A stretch of DNA of 64,000 nucleotides from Sipunculus nudus. Lineage: Eukaryota; Annelida; Sipuncula; Golfingiida; Sipunculidae. The position numbers and the translations under genes were made by a program. Positions within the stretch are counted from its first letter, which is position 1, and every line of letters starts with the position of its first letter. Location: contig CM049309.1 of the NCBI GenBank assembly GCA_026874595.1, positions 43,167,079 through 43,231,078 of the forward strand, given 5' to 3'. The notes below the pieces were generated by a model. That model was not told the DNA's origin. It worked only from the letters and a program-made list of their open reading frames with translations, and did not search any database. Shown piece by piece: positions 25,564-38,600 of this stretch.

Positions 25564-25923
25564 CGTTATATTTTAGTGTATGAAAATATGATTTTTTTTA
25601 TTCAATTGTGAACCATGGTTTCATTAAGGTTAGTAACAGGTTCATATATAAATATGTTATTACAATATGGGCCGTTTTGCCCCACTTCTCGTTTTATTAC
25701 AATATGGGTAGGGTATGATTATTACAATATGGGTCGTTTTTATTACAATATGGGCCGTTATTACAATATGGGCCGTTTTTTATTACATTATGGGCCGTTA
25801 TTACCGTATGGGCCACTTTTATTACAATATGGGCAGGGTATGATTATTACATTATGGGTAGTTTTTATTACAATATGGGCCGTTATTACATTATGGGCCG
25901 GTTATTACATTATGGGTCGTAAC
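24191..25923. mobile_element. 1.73-kb TIR element whose terminal repeats are tandem arrays
   Basis: The left end begins GTTACGACCCATAATGTAAT and the right end is its reverse complement. The outer 80 bases match at all but two positions. Each arm is an array of units of about 18-20 bp built on CCCATATTGTAATAA; the arms span about 24191-24372 and 25656-25923. They share the order of unit variants, including an ATACCCTGCCCATATTG landmark. One arm has an extra unit. Flanks read GTAACCT (24184-24190) and ATAACCT (25924-25930), a probable 7-bp target duplication with one change. The interior holds (TA)n, (ATT)n (25490-25561) and a G-run with a GGATCC-type end, but no transposase. It resembles foldback-type elements. 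Confidence 0.85.
24608..24889. repeat. Two (TA)n tracts inside the TIR element
   Basis: Long TA runs at 24608-24678 and 24830-24889, separated by about 150 bp of AT-rich DNA. They are part of the interior of the element at 24191-25923. Confidence 0.9.
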
Positions 25924-26129
25924 ATAACCTCTGTAAAGACTGGTGTCCGGCATATATAGGGTATACGGTATAAAAATTAACTGAGAGAACTAGTCCCTGT
26001 GCTCAGGAAAGGTTCCTGTTGCTTGATTGAGACTTTGGAATAACCTATATGAAGTTATACAAACAGGGCGACTAAAAATCTGTTTTATGATCTCCAGTTC
26101 ATAATTCATTTTGTATTGTAACTGTATAA

Positions 26130-26471
26130 GGCCAAAAAAAATTAAAGATATGGTTCGCAGGCACCGCCCGCATCAATTTTAAACCCTCGAATCAAAAATT
26201 TAGATTTTGATTTTCAAGAAAAACTTTCCAAACTTTTGAGCTGCTGCCGCTCGGACATTTCTTTCAAGAAGATAAATTTAAACCATACAATTTCCTTTGT
26301 TTTGTAGTGCTTTTACTTATTTAGCAAAATAAAACTGTTATTTTCATGCTATTCCCTTATCATTTGACATTTTATCGAAACATACCAAAGAATTTAAAAT
26401 AAAAAAAGCGCCCGCCCGCATTGATTTCTGAAAAAAAGTGCCTGAGAACCATGCCTTTTTTTATTTTGGCC
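26130..26471 (+). mobile_element. Harbinger-like MITE, copy 2
   Basis: 342 bp with imperfect terminal inverted repeats: GGCCAAAAAAAATTAAAGAT then ATGGTTCGCAGGCAC on the left, and GTGCCTGAGAACCAT then TTTTTATTTTGGCC on the right. A TAA target duplication lies on both sides (26127-26129 and 26472-26474). The TWA-type 3-bp duplication and GG-starting termini suit PIF/Harbinger. Copies are at 22414-22772 and, inverted, at 61273-61556. No coding capacity. Confidence 0.87.
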
Positions 26472-26865
26472 TAACTATTATCCTATGGTCTAATGGAAAC
26501 ATAGAGGGTTGTTTAGGCGTAGAGTTTGAAAAAAAATATTCGGAAGCAAATATTAAATGATGTTTAAAAGTGACTTTAATGAGTTTGTTAAAGATCCTAT
26601 ATAGTCCACGAGCCACACGTATTTTCGGTAGCAAAAAGGTGGCAAATATTTTGCAACCATCATGGCAATAAATTATGAAATTAAGAAATTAGGTCAACGT
26701 GACCCCTTTTGTATAAGATAAATGACAAAACACGGTTTTTATGTATATAGAATGCATACATGATGCAAGACATTTGGACGAAATGGTAATATGATATTCT
26801 GAACAAACGGTGTTATCATGTACCATCATAGTGACATGCCATTATATTTGTCACGTACAAAGGTA

Positions 26866-27410
26866 ACCATGACAACACGACTCAGTAGGCATTTATGATG
26901 GGCTGGTGAGCCATATCGAGGAATACATCGCCCTAGTCTTTCTTCATTATGTTGCATTCTAATCGTGGTTTACAGCCCATAATCCTATTATTAGGCTTCG
27001 AATGATGAATTAACACAAAAGAACATGTGAACTCACACCCCAAACTGAAACTCCTTCTCTATGAAAACGAGTCATTTCTTGTAGCGCCTACAAGTTTGCT
27101 GCGTCCAGTAACCCGTGCGAGCCATGCTTGTATTCATGCGGTCAGAAATTCAACAAACATATGGAGGGATTAACCAATATGCTGAGTAAAACGGAATTTT
27201 TCTTGCTCATGTTAGGTGTTCTTAGAAAATATACCAAATAAGCTTCCGCTTAGTCTGGTTTATGGCAAGTGACAGCGTACTTGTAGGTCATAACTTGTTG
27301 TCAGAAATGACGAAAATATTTGATTTAAAGTGCTTTCCTCGATGAAGGATGTATATTCACTCTGACAGCCAGTACGCTGGTCGTAGACGTTCTTATGCCA
27401 GAGGGCCGAA
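26866..27410. repeat. Dispersed repeat, copy 2
   Basis: Matches 12935-13520 in the same orientation (see that entry): CATGACAACACGACTCAGTA, CCCGTGCGAGCCATGCTTGT and GTTGTCAGAAATGACGAAAA are shared. No open frame or terminal repeat found. Confidence 0.7.
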
Positions 27411-27689
27411 ATGGCGCTGGTACAAAGGCCGAAGAAATTAGACTAGAACAGTTCCTCAGAAAACCTGGTAATAAAATACGTCTTGAAAAAGCCCCTGTTG
27501 CGTGTCTTAATTGTTTTATTTGATTGTTTAGGTTTTATGTTTTGTTACATTCATGAGACGGTTCATGGACAATGTTTAACCCTTGATCTATCATTAACAA
27601 GAATACACATACTAGATTATTCTATATAACCATTGTACAATAGTAAAAGAATAAGCCAAATAAACCCCGAAAGCAGAGTTTTTTCGTAA

Positions 27690-28320
27690 TTAAAGATGCC
27701 CATACACCTACCTTTTGAAAAAAAATTTGTGATTTCTGCCTACTTTTATGTATATTTAATAATGATCTAAGGGTAATTTTGGTTGTAAAAGGTTCTTATA
27801 ATGCCTTCGTGAAGGATGTTTGAACCTGTTACACAACATTTTTGTAAACACAGGAATGTTGACAAACGTGAAAAACATGTAACCTAAGGTGGTAGGTTGC
27901 AAATATGCGGAGGTTAAAAGGTCCCTTGGTGCAAAACGCCATTTGCAAAACTCTTTTTTATCTGACTTTCAGCCAGAAGTCCTTGTTGAATTTGTTCTGA
28001 TTTTTTAGGGGACCCCAAGTATTATAAACACGTTGATATAAACAAAACAACACCCTGTTTTTTTGCCAATTTTATATAAGCTCCAAGGGATTACCTTTAG
28101 TTTATAAAGGTCAGATATATGATCTGGCCTCTTTAATATAAGGCATGCAAAACGGGATTTATCGACCAGGCTATTAACTAGAGTCACTTCACAGAATATC
28201 ACACCGATGTTTACACAACGACGATTGTCAGGTAACGGTTAAAATACGATCGCCGGTATGTAAACATCGACGTGAAGTTCTGAGTAGTGACTCAATGCCT
28301 CAACGTGTTTGACATTCAGT

Positions 28321-28369
<49 letters not shown>

Positions 28370-28754
28370 CATATATACATCCTTTTTGTTACAGACTCAA
28401 TTTTACCCTGAAAACGAATTTCCGACAAAACTGCCCAACAAAATCTGAGTCGGCATGAATTATATGAAACGGCAATAAAATATTTGTTGGATGTATCTAT
28501 TATTTTGTTGTCGCCTTTGAATTCCGCAAAATGGCGGACACAGAATGAAGAGGTTGCGTTAGACCCGATGAACGCGCGGTGATGATAAAAGGAAATCGGG
28601 TTAATTTGCACAAAACAAGGGGCCAATGAGACATGTCGGTACTGGCGACGGCAACTCCCGATTTATATGTCACGATGCCGGATAAGGTCGCACGACAAAA
28701 ATCGGCATAGGAAACACGACCTCATATTGGCGAACTTCCATCCACAAAATTTAC

Positions 28755-28824
<70 letters not shown>

Positions 28825-29440
28825 CGTTGGCTGTTCGTGAGGCTATTTATTCGCGATTTCCACTTTCTCATAATTTCGGGAATTCCATTTTCCCGATGTT
28901 ACCTACACAGAGTGTATCCAGTTTTACAAAACTTAAAGCTACCCCTTCACCTACCTTTTGAAAAAGAATATATGTGATTCTTTGCTTTCTCTGTGTATAT
29001 ATTTTTAATCTATGGGTAATTTTGGTTGTGAAAAAGTTCTTATAACGCTTTCGTGAAAGATTTATGAACTTGTTTATCAACATAATGTCTGTAAACACAG
29101 CTTGTTAACACAACAATGTTAACAAACGGGAAAAACACGTAACCTTAGGTGGTAGGTTGCTTTTATGCGGTAGGAGAAAGGTTCCTTGTTGCAAAACGAC
29201 ATTTGCCAAGCTCTGGCTTATCTGACTTGCTGCCAGATACCCTTGTTGAATTTGCTTTGATTATTTTGGCGCCCCCCCCCCCCCCACCCCACATATTATA
29301 AACGGATTGATTCATATAAACAAAACACACAGCCTGTGTGCGGTGATATTCATGTTTTCTTACCTATTTTTATATAAAAGCTCCAAGGTATTACCGTGAA
29401 TTGATAAAGGTCAGATAAGTGATTGGACCCCTTTACCAGT
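27690..29440 (+). repeat. Pair of about 450-bp direct repeats flanking 0.8 kb
   Basis: 27690-28145 and 28928-29440 match along their length. Shared landmarks are CACCTACCTTTTGAAAAA, GGGTAATTTTGGTTGTRAAA, ACCTWAGGTGGTAGGTTGC and GCTCCAAGGGATTACC/GCTCCAAGGTATTACC. The second copy has a C-run near 29272 and slightly more sequence. The middle (28146-28927) contains two (TA)n tracts and no retroviral-type gene or primer-binding site. An LTR pair is possible but unsupported by TG..CA ends; a local duplication is equally likely. Confidence 0.7.
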
Positions 29441-30684
29441 CTTAATCTTAACTTAATCTTAACAATTTGACAAAGACAAACGAGAACGAGTGGAAATTGT
29501 CCCCTATAGGGAGACGAAATTAATATTTAATGTAATTTTTATTATGTCGGGTTATGATTTTCTGGTAATATAACATATATGTTTTTATTTATATCAATCT
29601 TTTGCCTTTCGAATTTTTAAACGTTAAAGTCTGGTCGCCTGCCAGTACTGCAGGTAAAGCCATTGAAACAGTACTTTTCAAAATGTAGGAGATCGGCCAT
29701 CTTGAATTTTTGGCTTTTCTGGATTCCACCCTCACCTTTGGGAAAGACACCCTTACCAGATTCTCAAATTAACATTCAGAGAAACAAAATTCATAAAGAA
29801 ACGAGCCACTAGACCTCATTATGGATTTCATATGATAAGTTTGAGAGAAAAGATTTTTTTTTGCTAAAAATCGGCAGCCATCATATATTTTAAGGTAAAG
29901 AAAGGACAACCCACAAAGCTTACATCAAATATGAATTTCTCGACCCCGAAAACTCCACAATCCATACACTGAACAGTACTATGGGCCAAACAATTGAAAT
30001 AATAAATTTCATGATCAATTTCATAATGATGGCGGCTATTTTGGAATTCCGGCTACGTCGGATTCCGCCCACACTTTCACGAGGGACACCCTCGCTTAAT
30101 ATTTTAATAACTTTAATAGAAGACAAATTCACTGAGAATACGACCTTCGCACTCCACGTTCACTGAATAGCTCCACTTGACCCAACGATATGTCGGTCAA
30201 GAGGAATGACGTAGTATGCTTTCCTATTATTGTTATTTTTTTCTTTGCTCATTCAAAATATACTCTTCACGCTCCAAAGAGGAAGCAACATCACAAATAT
30301 CGAACAGGCTTCAGCAGATCGAAGTGATTGTGCAATGTTTCTGGCAGATTAATTCTTAAGAATCGAGACTGTAGATACGGGTTGTGCCAGGAAATAGATT
30401 CGCCCTTAGGGGTTCATGGTTGTGTGTGGAGAGGACAAGTTGTAACACAGTGTGTATAAGTTGTTTTTTGTACAGAAGACTGCTAGATTCCTCTCATGAA
30501 CTGAGGAAATGGACACCATTCTCCCTGTAATAATACATGATCACTCCCTCAGAGAAAAAAAACCATCAATACCATTGAGACAGCAAAGCAGAGCTTCACT
30601 AAACACTTCGACCATGTATTTAATACTACAACTTAAATGTCTACGTTATCACTTTCTGTGTGCTTCTTTATGGAGAAGTGCTGC

Positions 30685-30887
30685 AGGGGCGGACCCAGGA
30701 TTTCGGAAAAGAAGGGATTCAACCCATGCAGGAGGGCTAATGACAAAACCTAATACAAGGTCCCAAAGTCCGAAAAAGTGGGTTCCAGGCCGAAAAAATT
30801 GGTCTGAAATTCTTAATATTAATGGAAGGTTGCTCCTGCTGACATAAAGGGTCGGGGGGAAGACCCCCCCCCCCCCGGATCCGCTTT
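30685..30887 (+). mobile_element. Small hAT-like MITE
   Basis: Starts CAGGGGCGGACCCAGG and ends GGATCCGCTTTTG, an imperfect inverted repeat of the CAGGGGCGGATCC type seen in many hAT MITEs. A C-run precedes the right end. Flanks GTGCTG and GTGCGG agree at five of six bases, too little to claim an 8-bp duplication. The interior matches 10771-10970. No coding capacity. Confidence 0.55.
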
Positions 30888-31819
30888 TGGTGCGGCTATA
30901 CGGCGACATAATTTCTTTCCATAAGAATATACTATCAAAAGTCAGTCGGTATCTAATTTTTTTTATAAAAAAGGTTCGGTGACCTTGATCATATCTCTTC
31001 AGTACACCTCTTCAAAGGGTGATGTCAAACTGAATAATATCAGAGTGATAAGTTCATTAACTTTTTATTGAAAATCGTGCATAATTTGATTGAACGGCTA
31101 AAGGTATACAAGAAAGTTGTAAGGGGAAAGGTTAGTTGGTAGCTTTTCTAATATATATAATATGTTTGTGTTATTAAGCGTTATGATTTTATTGAAAGAT
31201 ACAACTGAGACCTGATAATAATATAAAACTAATTAATTATAGTAGGACGACATTTCTGTTCTCTGCCAATGTGGACATTGATAATGGAAAGAATGGTAAA
31301 ATTCATGAAGACTCACTTATTTATTACGGCTAGTGTTCATACAGATTGTTAACATCAGAATCCAGAACCCGTCACATTATATATGTTCCTTTTCTACCTG
31401 ATCACCTAATGAACTCATCAATTTGTCCCTGACTGTCAGACGGTTACAAGGAATCACCCCGCACAAAAAGTTTTCACGGTCGTCATACGATGTTCAAATT
31501 TGATAACAATTCATGAGTTATGGATACCGATAAAAAGGTAGTAATTTTACATGGTACCATGGTGCCTATCCATCAGACCTATATCTAACCCCCCTGTCAG
31601 GTGCCCATGTTCCGAGGTTAAATAAAATCCAGACAAAACCACTGTTCCTAAATATCTATGTTTTATGAATCTGTATTTTGCATGTTATTTCATTCAGTGT
31701 AAATCAGGCTTCAGGGCTGCTTTATCATACCGCTGACTTCTAAAATACTCTCAGAATGATGTAGCAGTCTTTAATTATAGTTGTAGGTGGATATGCAATT
31801 TGCATATAGACGTTGGTCT

Positions 31820-31908
31820 ATCAGATCTGACATGGGCTGTCGGAGCAGAGATAGGGACCATATCATATGGTCCCTATCTCTTGTCCGACACCCTATTTCA
31901 GATCTGAT
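31820..31908. repeat. Near-perfect 44-bp-arm hairpin
   Basis: ATCAGATCTGACATGGGCTG on the left is answered on the right by a reverse complement that ends TCAGATCTGAT. The arms of 44 bp differ at about five positions and meet at CCATATCATATGG with essentially no loop. This could extrude as a cruciform, or fold in RNA as a long stem. Confidence 0.8.
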
Positions 31909-32384
31909 CAGATCCGTCCAACATACAGAACATGGGACGGCAGGTCCCTGTATAAAATCAATATGTGTTTTATGACTCAATGAGAGTGAAAAGAGAAAAA
32001 AGATACGGAAAAATCTCTGGTATGGTGTCCTAACCATCTATGATACAGAACCCACGGCTGTACATAATATGTACCGAATATCGTGTTTCATAGCAAACTG
32101 TTTATACTTACACTGAGCCACCCTTGCATTAATTATACAATTACAAATGACCAAAAGTATAATTAATATAACTAATCTCCTTCTTTATATTTGAAAATTC
32201 CATTAATATCAGAAATAACTGTTTTTTTTTAATATTAACTTTCCTTGGCACAGACCCTGGTGGTGTCTTGTGTTACGAATAATTTCAGGAGATTTGTAAC
32301 TGTAAACCAATCATTCCTTTAGACCTGATTTTTTTAATTGAATTTAATTGAAAGGTGAAAAGTAAAGACTTCATGACCATTACC

Positions 32385-32660
32385 GGCTTTCGTGGTCTGG
32401 AGGTAGAGTACACGGATCAAAGCCGGGTGATCGTGAGTTCTAATCTAAGGCGAGGAGGGGAGATTTTTCACCTTTGTGGGCTTAATTGGGGACTGTACCC
32501 AAAGTCTTGTTTAACTCACAACCTGGGGTTCCTATAGATGTTACAACCCAGCATCGGGAAGTGGTTCCTGGTGGCCTAATTTTCGCGTGTAAGCCCCTGT
32601 TACGTTTCTAAATCGGAATGGAATTCTGCAATTATACATAGAACTTAGTTAAGAAGCATT
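32385..32660 (+). mobile_element. tRNA-derived SINE, copy 1
   Basis: The head shows an A-box-like TGGTCTGGAGGTAGAGT and a B-box-like GTGAGTTCTAATCT about 35 bp later, in the tRNA-like spacing of Pol III promoters. The tail CGGAATGGAATTCTGCAATT then CATAGAACTTAGTTAAGAAG resembles the tails of the SINEs at 39960-40300 and 50935-51235. The tail ends in an A-rich stretch. Confidence 0.65.
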
Positions 32661-35600
32661 TAAAAAAGCTGGTTACACAGAAACCATTGCCAAATGTGAT
32701 ATTAACTCTCAGAATAGGTGTCTGTTTGAACCTTGCATAGAAGAAGGAGGACTATGTGTAAGATCTATTTCTCTGACTATATAGTCCAGCCGCCACTCCA
32801 CTCAACCTAGTTTATGGTCTCCTGTTTTTTCTTTGTAGTTCTGTCTGTCAATATGTAAGGTGTGAACAATATTAAGGTTGGCCCGCTGTAATCCTTTGGC
32901 AATTTTAGCTAATAAGCATAAAACAAGATGGCCGCCAAAAATAATAATAAAATAGCAAAAATACCACAAGTATCTCCAATTTGCATAATTCTAGGGTATT
33001 AACGCCCAGAGAATTCGTTACTGGCATTGTTTGGCCATAGCCGCGACCATTTTCCGAATACCTGTTTTGCCATTAGAAAAAAACGTGTAAATCTTGAATA
33101 TACATTAAACCTGTGTAATATTAGCACCGTAGGCCAAAAGTGGTCGTGATTCACAAGTTGTCTTATCAGAGAAGTCAGTTAGAACCAATGTGAATGCTCT
33201 CGGTTTACTCAAGGGTGGTCTTCTAAGACAGGTGGTCTTTCATACAGACTCCACTGTACTGACCTATTGACCTATTTGGTCAATCAAGTACTCTGTAGAT
33301 CTATTTTATTGCTTCCCGGAAATCTTCGATTTTTAGCAAGATGCGTATGTCTGTTTGTTGCTTGCCGGAAATCGAAGATTTCTGTAAGCAGGTTGGTCAG
33401 TCGCGTATGTCTATGGATTTGTTTGTGTGTTTGTTTGTCACGACTCACAATGTTACAGGCCACAATTTTACAGCAACCGCTTTTGAACTAACACGAATGA
33501 TGTTAACCAGACGTCCTGGAACTTTTTTGTTTTTGGTCAACATAGGTCAAAGCTCAAGGTCATTAAAACTTCTCACAACGGATTTCTTCATATATTTGCC
33601 AGTATAGTCATATTTACTTCAACAATAGCTCTTTTTCTCCGTCATTCCGAGGCCTTTATTCTGGTGTGTAGCTGCCTCAAATCTGCTATAACTATGGTTA
33701 CGCAATTTGCAGAAAAATCATGATATTCGAAAATAAAAGATTTAATATTTATAACTTTGTCAGTTTTAAAGCTAGAGAGACCTAGTCTTTTGCGTAAGGT
33801 GGGGTTCACTTAGTTTTACAAGATTGATTAAGTCTTGCAATATCTCGATATAAATTTTGTCAAACGAAATTTAGCGTGATTTCATTAATCTTGCCCTGGA
33901 GGCCACAGTTTTGCAGATATCTTTGTAAAACTGACATAAACCTATGTCCCACACTAATATCTCGAAAATGTTTTTTTTTAATTTTGTTTTATTTTTCTTA
34001 ATACGGCCGCTATGGGTTGCTCTGCGCGAAACACTGCGACATATGATTGTTTGTCCATATCTCTAAAATAAAAACCTTGCCTATAAAAACTATAGCTCAT
34101 TTCGCTCTTTAGGATCTTCCCCATAGCCTGGTTTAGTCGACTGGTCTCAATCTTGGGTCACTCTTTCAGTATGTCTGTTTGTTTGTCAGTAGTCTTCAAT
34201 TGTGCCTGCTTGCGGGTTCTTGCGTCTTGCAATAAGGAATCTACTGGCCACCGTTTTGCAGGAATCCTTTTGAAGCTGGTACATCTTATTTCTTACACTA
34301 ATATCTGTAAGTAAATTTTTATTTTCGGGATATGGCCGTTCGGGGGCGCTCTCTAGAACTTACACAACATATTATTTTTTAGCAATTTTTCCAAAACTCT
34401 CAACCTCAATTACAAATTCTGTATCTTATTTCCTTGCTCTTTGTCTCCATAACCTGATAAAGTCATCTGCCCTTAACGTTGTGTCGCATTGTCAGTATGT
34501 GTGTCTTTTGTCAGTTGTCCTAAATTTCGCTGTTTTTTGTTATTGCGTCTTATATAGGCATTCAGAAGCCAACACTTCTACAAAAATCACTTTGTAACAC
34601 ACACATATTGTATACAGTAATGATTTCTGGAGGTCCTATGTATATTATATAAATAGGTCAAAGGTCAAGGTCAAAGTCATTTAAACACATCAAAATGTCA
34701 TGTTCCTCAAAACTTTGTCAATATTGGTCCTATTTTCACACACCATAGCACTTTTCCTTCCTCTTGGTCTAGTCAACTGTCTACCCCTTTGGGTCACTTT
34801 GTTAGTATGTCTGTCTGTTTGTCAGCTGTCCTCAATATCGTCTCCTGATGGTTCATGCGTCTTAGTATAACATTCTACAGGCCTCAGTTTTGCTGGATTC
34901 ACTTTGTCACCTACACGTATCGTATGTACTAGAGATTTCTGGAAGTTCTATGTGTATGGTCTAAATAGGTCAAAGGTGAAGGCAATGTCATCAATATATA
35001 TCAAAATCTTATTTTCTTCATAACTTTGTTAATATTGGTCCTATCTTCACAATATTTTGCTTATTTCCTTCATATTTGGCATTGCTCATTCATTTGACTT
35101 GCTTAATGTCATTTCGGCAAGCGTTCGACCTCTGGTCTTCTAGTTTGTGTGTTTGTTTGTCTCGACTCTATAGGCCACAATTTTACAGCAACCGCTTTGA
35201 AACTTTCAGGTATAATGTTAGAAGTTCTAAAAACTTTTTGGTCAACATAGGTCAAAGGTCAAGGTCAAGGTCATCAGAACTTCTCAAAAAGGGATTTTCT
35301 TTATATCTTTGTTACTATATGTAATATCTTCTTCAACAATAACTCATTTTCTCCGTCATTCAAAGATCTTTCTTCGGGTGTGTAGCTGCCTAAAGTCTGC
35401 TGTAACAATGGTTACGCATTTTTAGGAAAAGCATGATTTTCAAAAATAAACAAAACAGTGTCAGTTTTAAAGCTATAGAGGCCTAGTTTTATGCTTTAGG
35501 TATTGTTCACTACTTTTACCAAATTTGATTAAAAGTTTCGCAATATCTCGTACGATATCTCTCAAACGAGATTTTGCGAGATTTCATTCATCTTGCCCTT

Positions 35601-38600
35601 GAAGCCAGGGTCTTACAGGAATCTTTTTGAAACTGAAATATCAAACAGTAATATCTCAATTAAAAAAAAAAATAAACATGGCTTCTAAAGGCGCTGGAAG
35701 CAAAACACTGCAACAAATCATTGTGTGGCCATATTTAAAAAAAATTAAAACTTACCTACATAAACCATATCACATTTTGTGCTTTCGGGGCTTCTCCATA
35801 TCCTGGTCTAGTCGACTGGTCTCAATTTTGGGTCACTCTTTCAGTATGTCTGTCTGTTGTCAGTTGTTATCAATTTCGCCTGCTTGCGGGGTTTTTTTTT
35901 TCATCTCGCAATTAGGATTCTACTGGGCATAGTTTTGCAGGAATCCTTTTGAAACTGGTACATCTTATGTATAACACATAATATCGCGAAGGTAATTTTT
36001 CATTTTCGGGATTTGGCCGCGCTAGTGGGCGATGCACTCAAAACACTACAGCATAACATTTTTTGCCATATTTTACAATATTATAAACCTGAATTACATA
36101 AACTATAGCTTATTTTCTTCCTCTATGTCTTCTTCATAACCTAGTCAAGATTTCTGGTCTCAACACTGTGTCACTTTGTCAGTGTGTCAATCTGTTTGTC
36201 AGTTGTATTCCATTTCGCCGGCTTGCTGCATGGCTCTTGCGGATTACACATGGCATTCTGCAGGCCACGATTGTACAGGAATCCTTTTGAAACTATTACA
36301 TTTTATGTAATATACTTATATCACAAAGGTGATTTTTCATTTTCGAGATTTGGCCGTTAGGTGGCGCCGAACTCGAAACACTACAACATATCACTTTTAG
36401 GCCAATCTCCGAACCTATAAACCTTAATAACATTAACTATTGCTTATTTTCTTCTTTTGATGTTCTTCATAACTTGATCAAGTCATCTGGTCTCAAATTT
36501 GTGTCACTTATTCAGTATGTCGGTTACTTAAAAACACTTCAAAATGTTATTTTCCTCATAACTTTGTCAACTCTGGTCCTATCTTCGCAGACTGTGGCTC
36601 ATTTCTTTACATTCGTTTTTTGCATAATTTAGTCTAGTCAACTAGTCTCAACTTTGTGTCACTTTGTCAATATGTCTGTCTGTTTGCCAGTTGTCCACAA
36701 TTTTGACTTCTTGCTGGTTCTTGCCACTGTTATATGGCATTGCATAAGGCCATAGTTTATCAGAAGTCACTCTGTAACTTTCACCTATCGTTAATCGGAA
36801 CGATTTCTTGAAGCTGTATTATATTTCTAAAAGGGTCAAAGTTCAAAGTCAAGGTCATGAGAACACGTCAAATTTTTATTTCAGTTGTAACTAAGTTTAT
36901 ATTGGTCCAGTCTTTACAAACTATGGCTCATTTTCTTCCTCTTTGTCTTCTTTATGACATGTTTTAGTTAATTGTCTTCCCATCTGGATCAGAGTTTTTC
37001 CGGCAAGCGCGTGACCTCTGGTGGTCTTGTTTTTTTTTATAATTTATTTAATAATATATTTTTTTAGTATATGGCCTTTGATAATGAAACAAAAAAGCGA
37101 GCGAACAGATCAGTTTAGTTATCAAAGATTTAGGATGTTTACCCTTGCAAGAACAAAGAACAATATTTAAACTTCAGCAGGGATTTTTTTCAGATGGAGA
37201 TTGAATGGCGAATTACATGAGCATATATTGAATCATATTTATTGACATCTTTAAGGATATTCCAGTTAGGTTAATCGGAAATATAATCTTTTTTTTAACC
37301 AAAAACCCCAGGTTTGGCTGTGCGCTACCATCGGCATCAGTTGATTTGTTATGTGAGGCGATATCGCTAATTAACGGATTTTCTTACACCTAAATTTCCT
37401 TGTTGTTCTGAATTGCAAATGTAAATGGACAACTGTTCTGTTATAAAGAAACTTTAACTAAAACATCACTAAATTATTTCTCATAATGACTAAAAAAAGT
37501 CTTTAATTAAAGCGTGATGAAGACTTAGATACATTAACCTGAAAATTTAAACAATAATACGACCTTGAACTGCAGAAGGTATCTATATGCAACCCCAAAG
37601 AGGGGAAGGGGTTAAAAATCACCTGGGCTAGTCATATATTGATGGCAAAACAGATTATCGCTTGCTGATATTAAGAATAATCTAGGTTCACCACTATGAT
37701 TAATAAACGTATCGTTATCGTTTTGACCCTGACTTCAGTTCAGTAATAATAACTAATTTTATATTCATCTAAGATCACATAAAGTATATATCATTGGAAA
37801 CCTTATAAAATTTTGCACCTTATAGATTATATATCGATCCAGTTATTTTCATATGAACAAGTTTACATTATTTAAATAGAATCATACATATATTTTTTAA
37901 ATGCGATATTCCTGGCTTTCTTTAAAATATGGAGAGATTTTGATAGTTAAGTATGAAAAAGAAACACATTTTTTTGTAAAAAAAATCATTTTATAACTTA
38001 TTAAAATTTAAATTAAAACCAAAAAGAAAAAAATATTTTTAGAAAACAAATTTCTCAACGCGTACGTCACAACCTCAGTGCTTTAGCAAATGAAGTTATT
38101 GAGATATATCTATTTAAAGTTTAGATATGTGAATGATATCCTATTCAGAAAAAAAAATCGAAACATTTCCTCATTGTTCGTCGAATTATCTCTCATTATA
38201 TATCAGGTCTATTGATTTTCATGCTTTTTGATGCTTCAAAGGCATAATTTAATGTTCGAGTTATACTTGACGGATGACAGCGTCGTGGCACCAAAGGAGC
38301 AACAAAGTTGGCCGCGAATCAAAGACGGCATGGCACGTGCCGGCTGCATGGCACGTGCCGGCTATCAGGTGTGAAAGGGATTAGGGCGGGCAGGGGCAAA
38401 CAATCTCTCGAGTCGCTCTTCTGGAATGACCGACTTACTGACAAGCTCAGCTAATATACTAAGTACAACCATCGATTAACAGTTATTCACTAAATGGAGA
38501 AATACAATTTTTTTATTCATTACTGTATGGTCATTGTGCTAAAAATATCAGGCGTCAGAGAAATGATTACGTGTTTATTTTCATAACTATAGGAAAGTCA

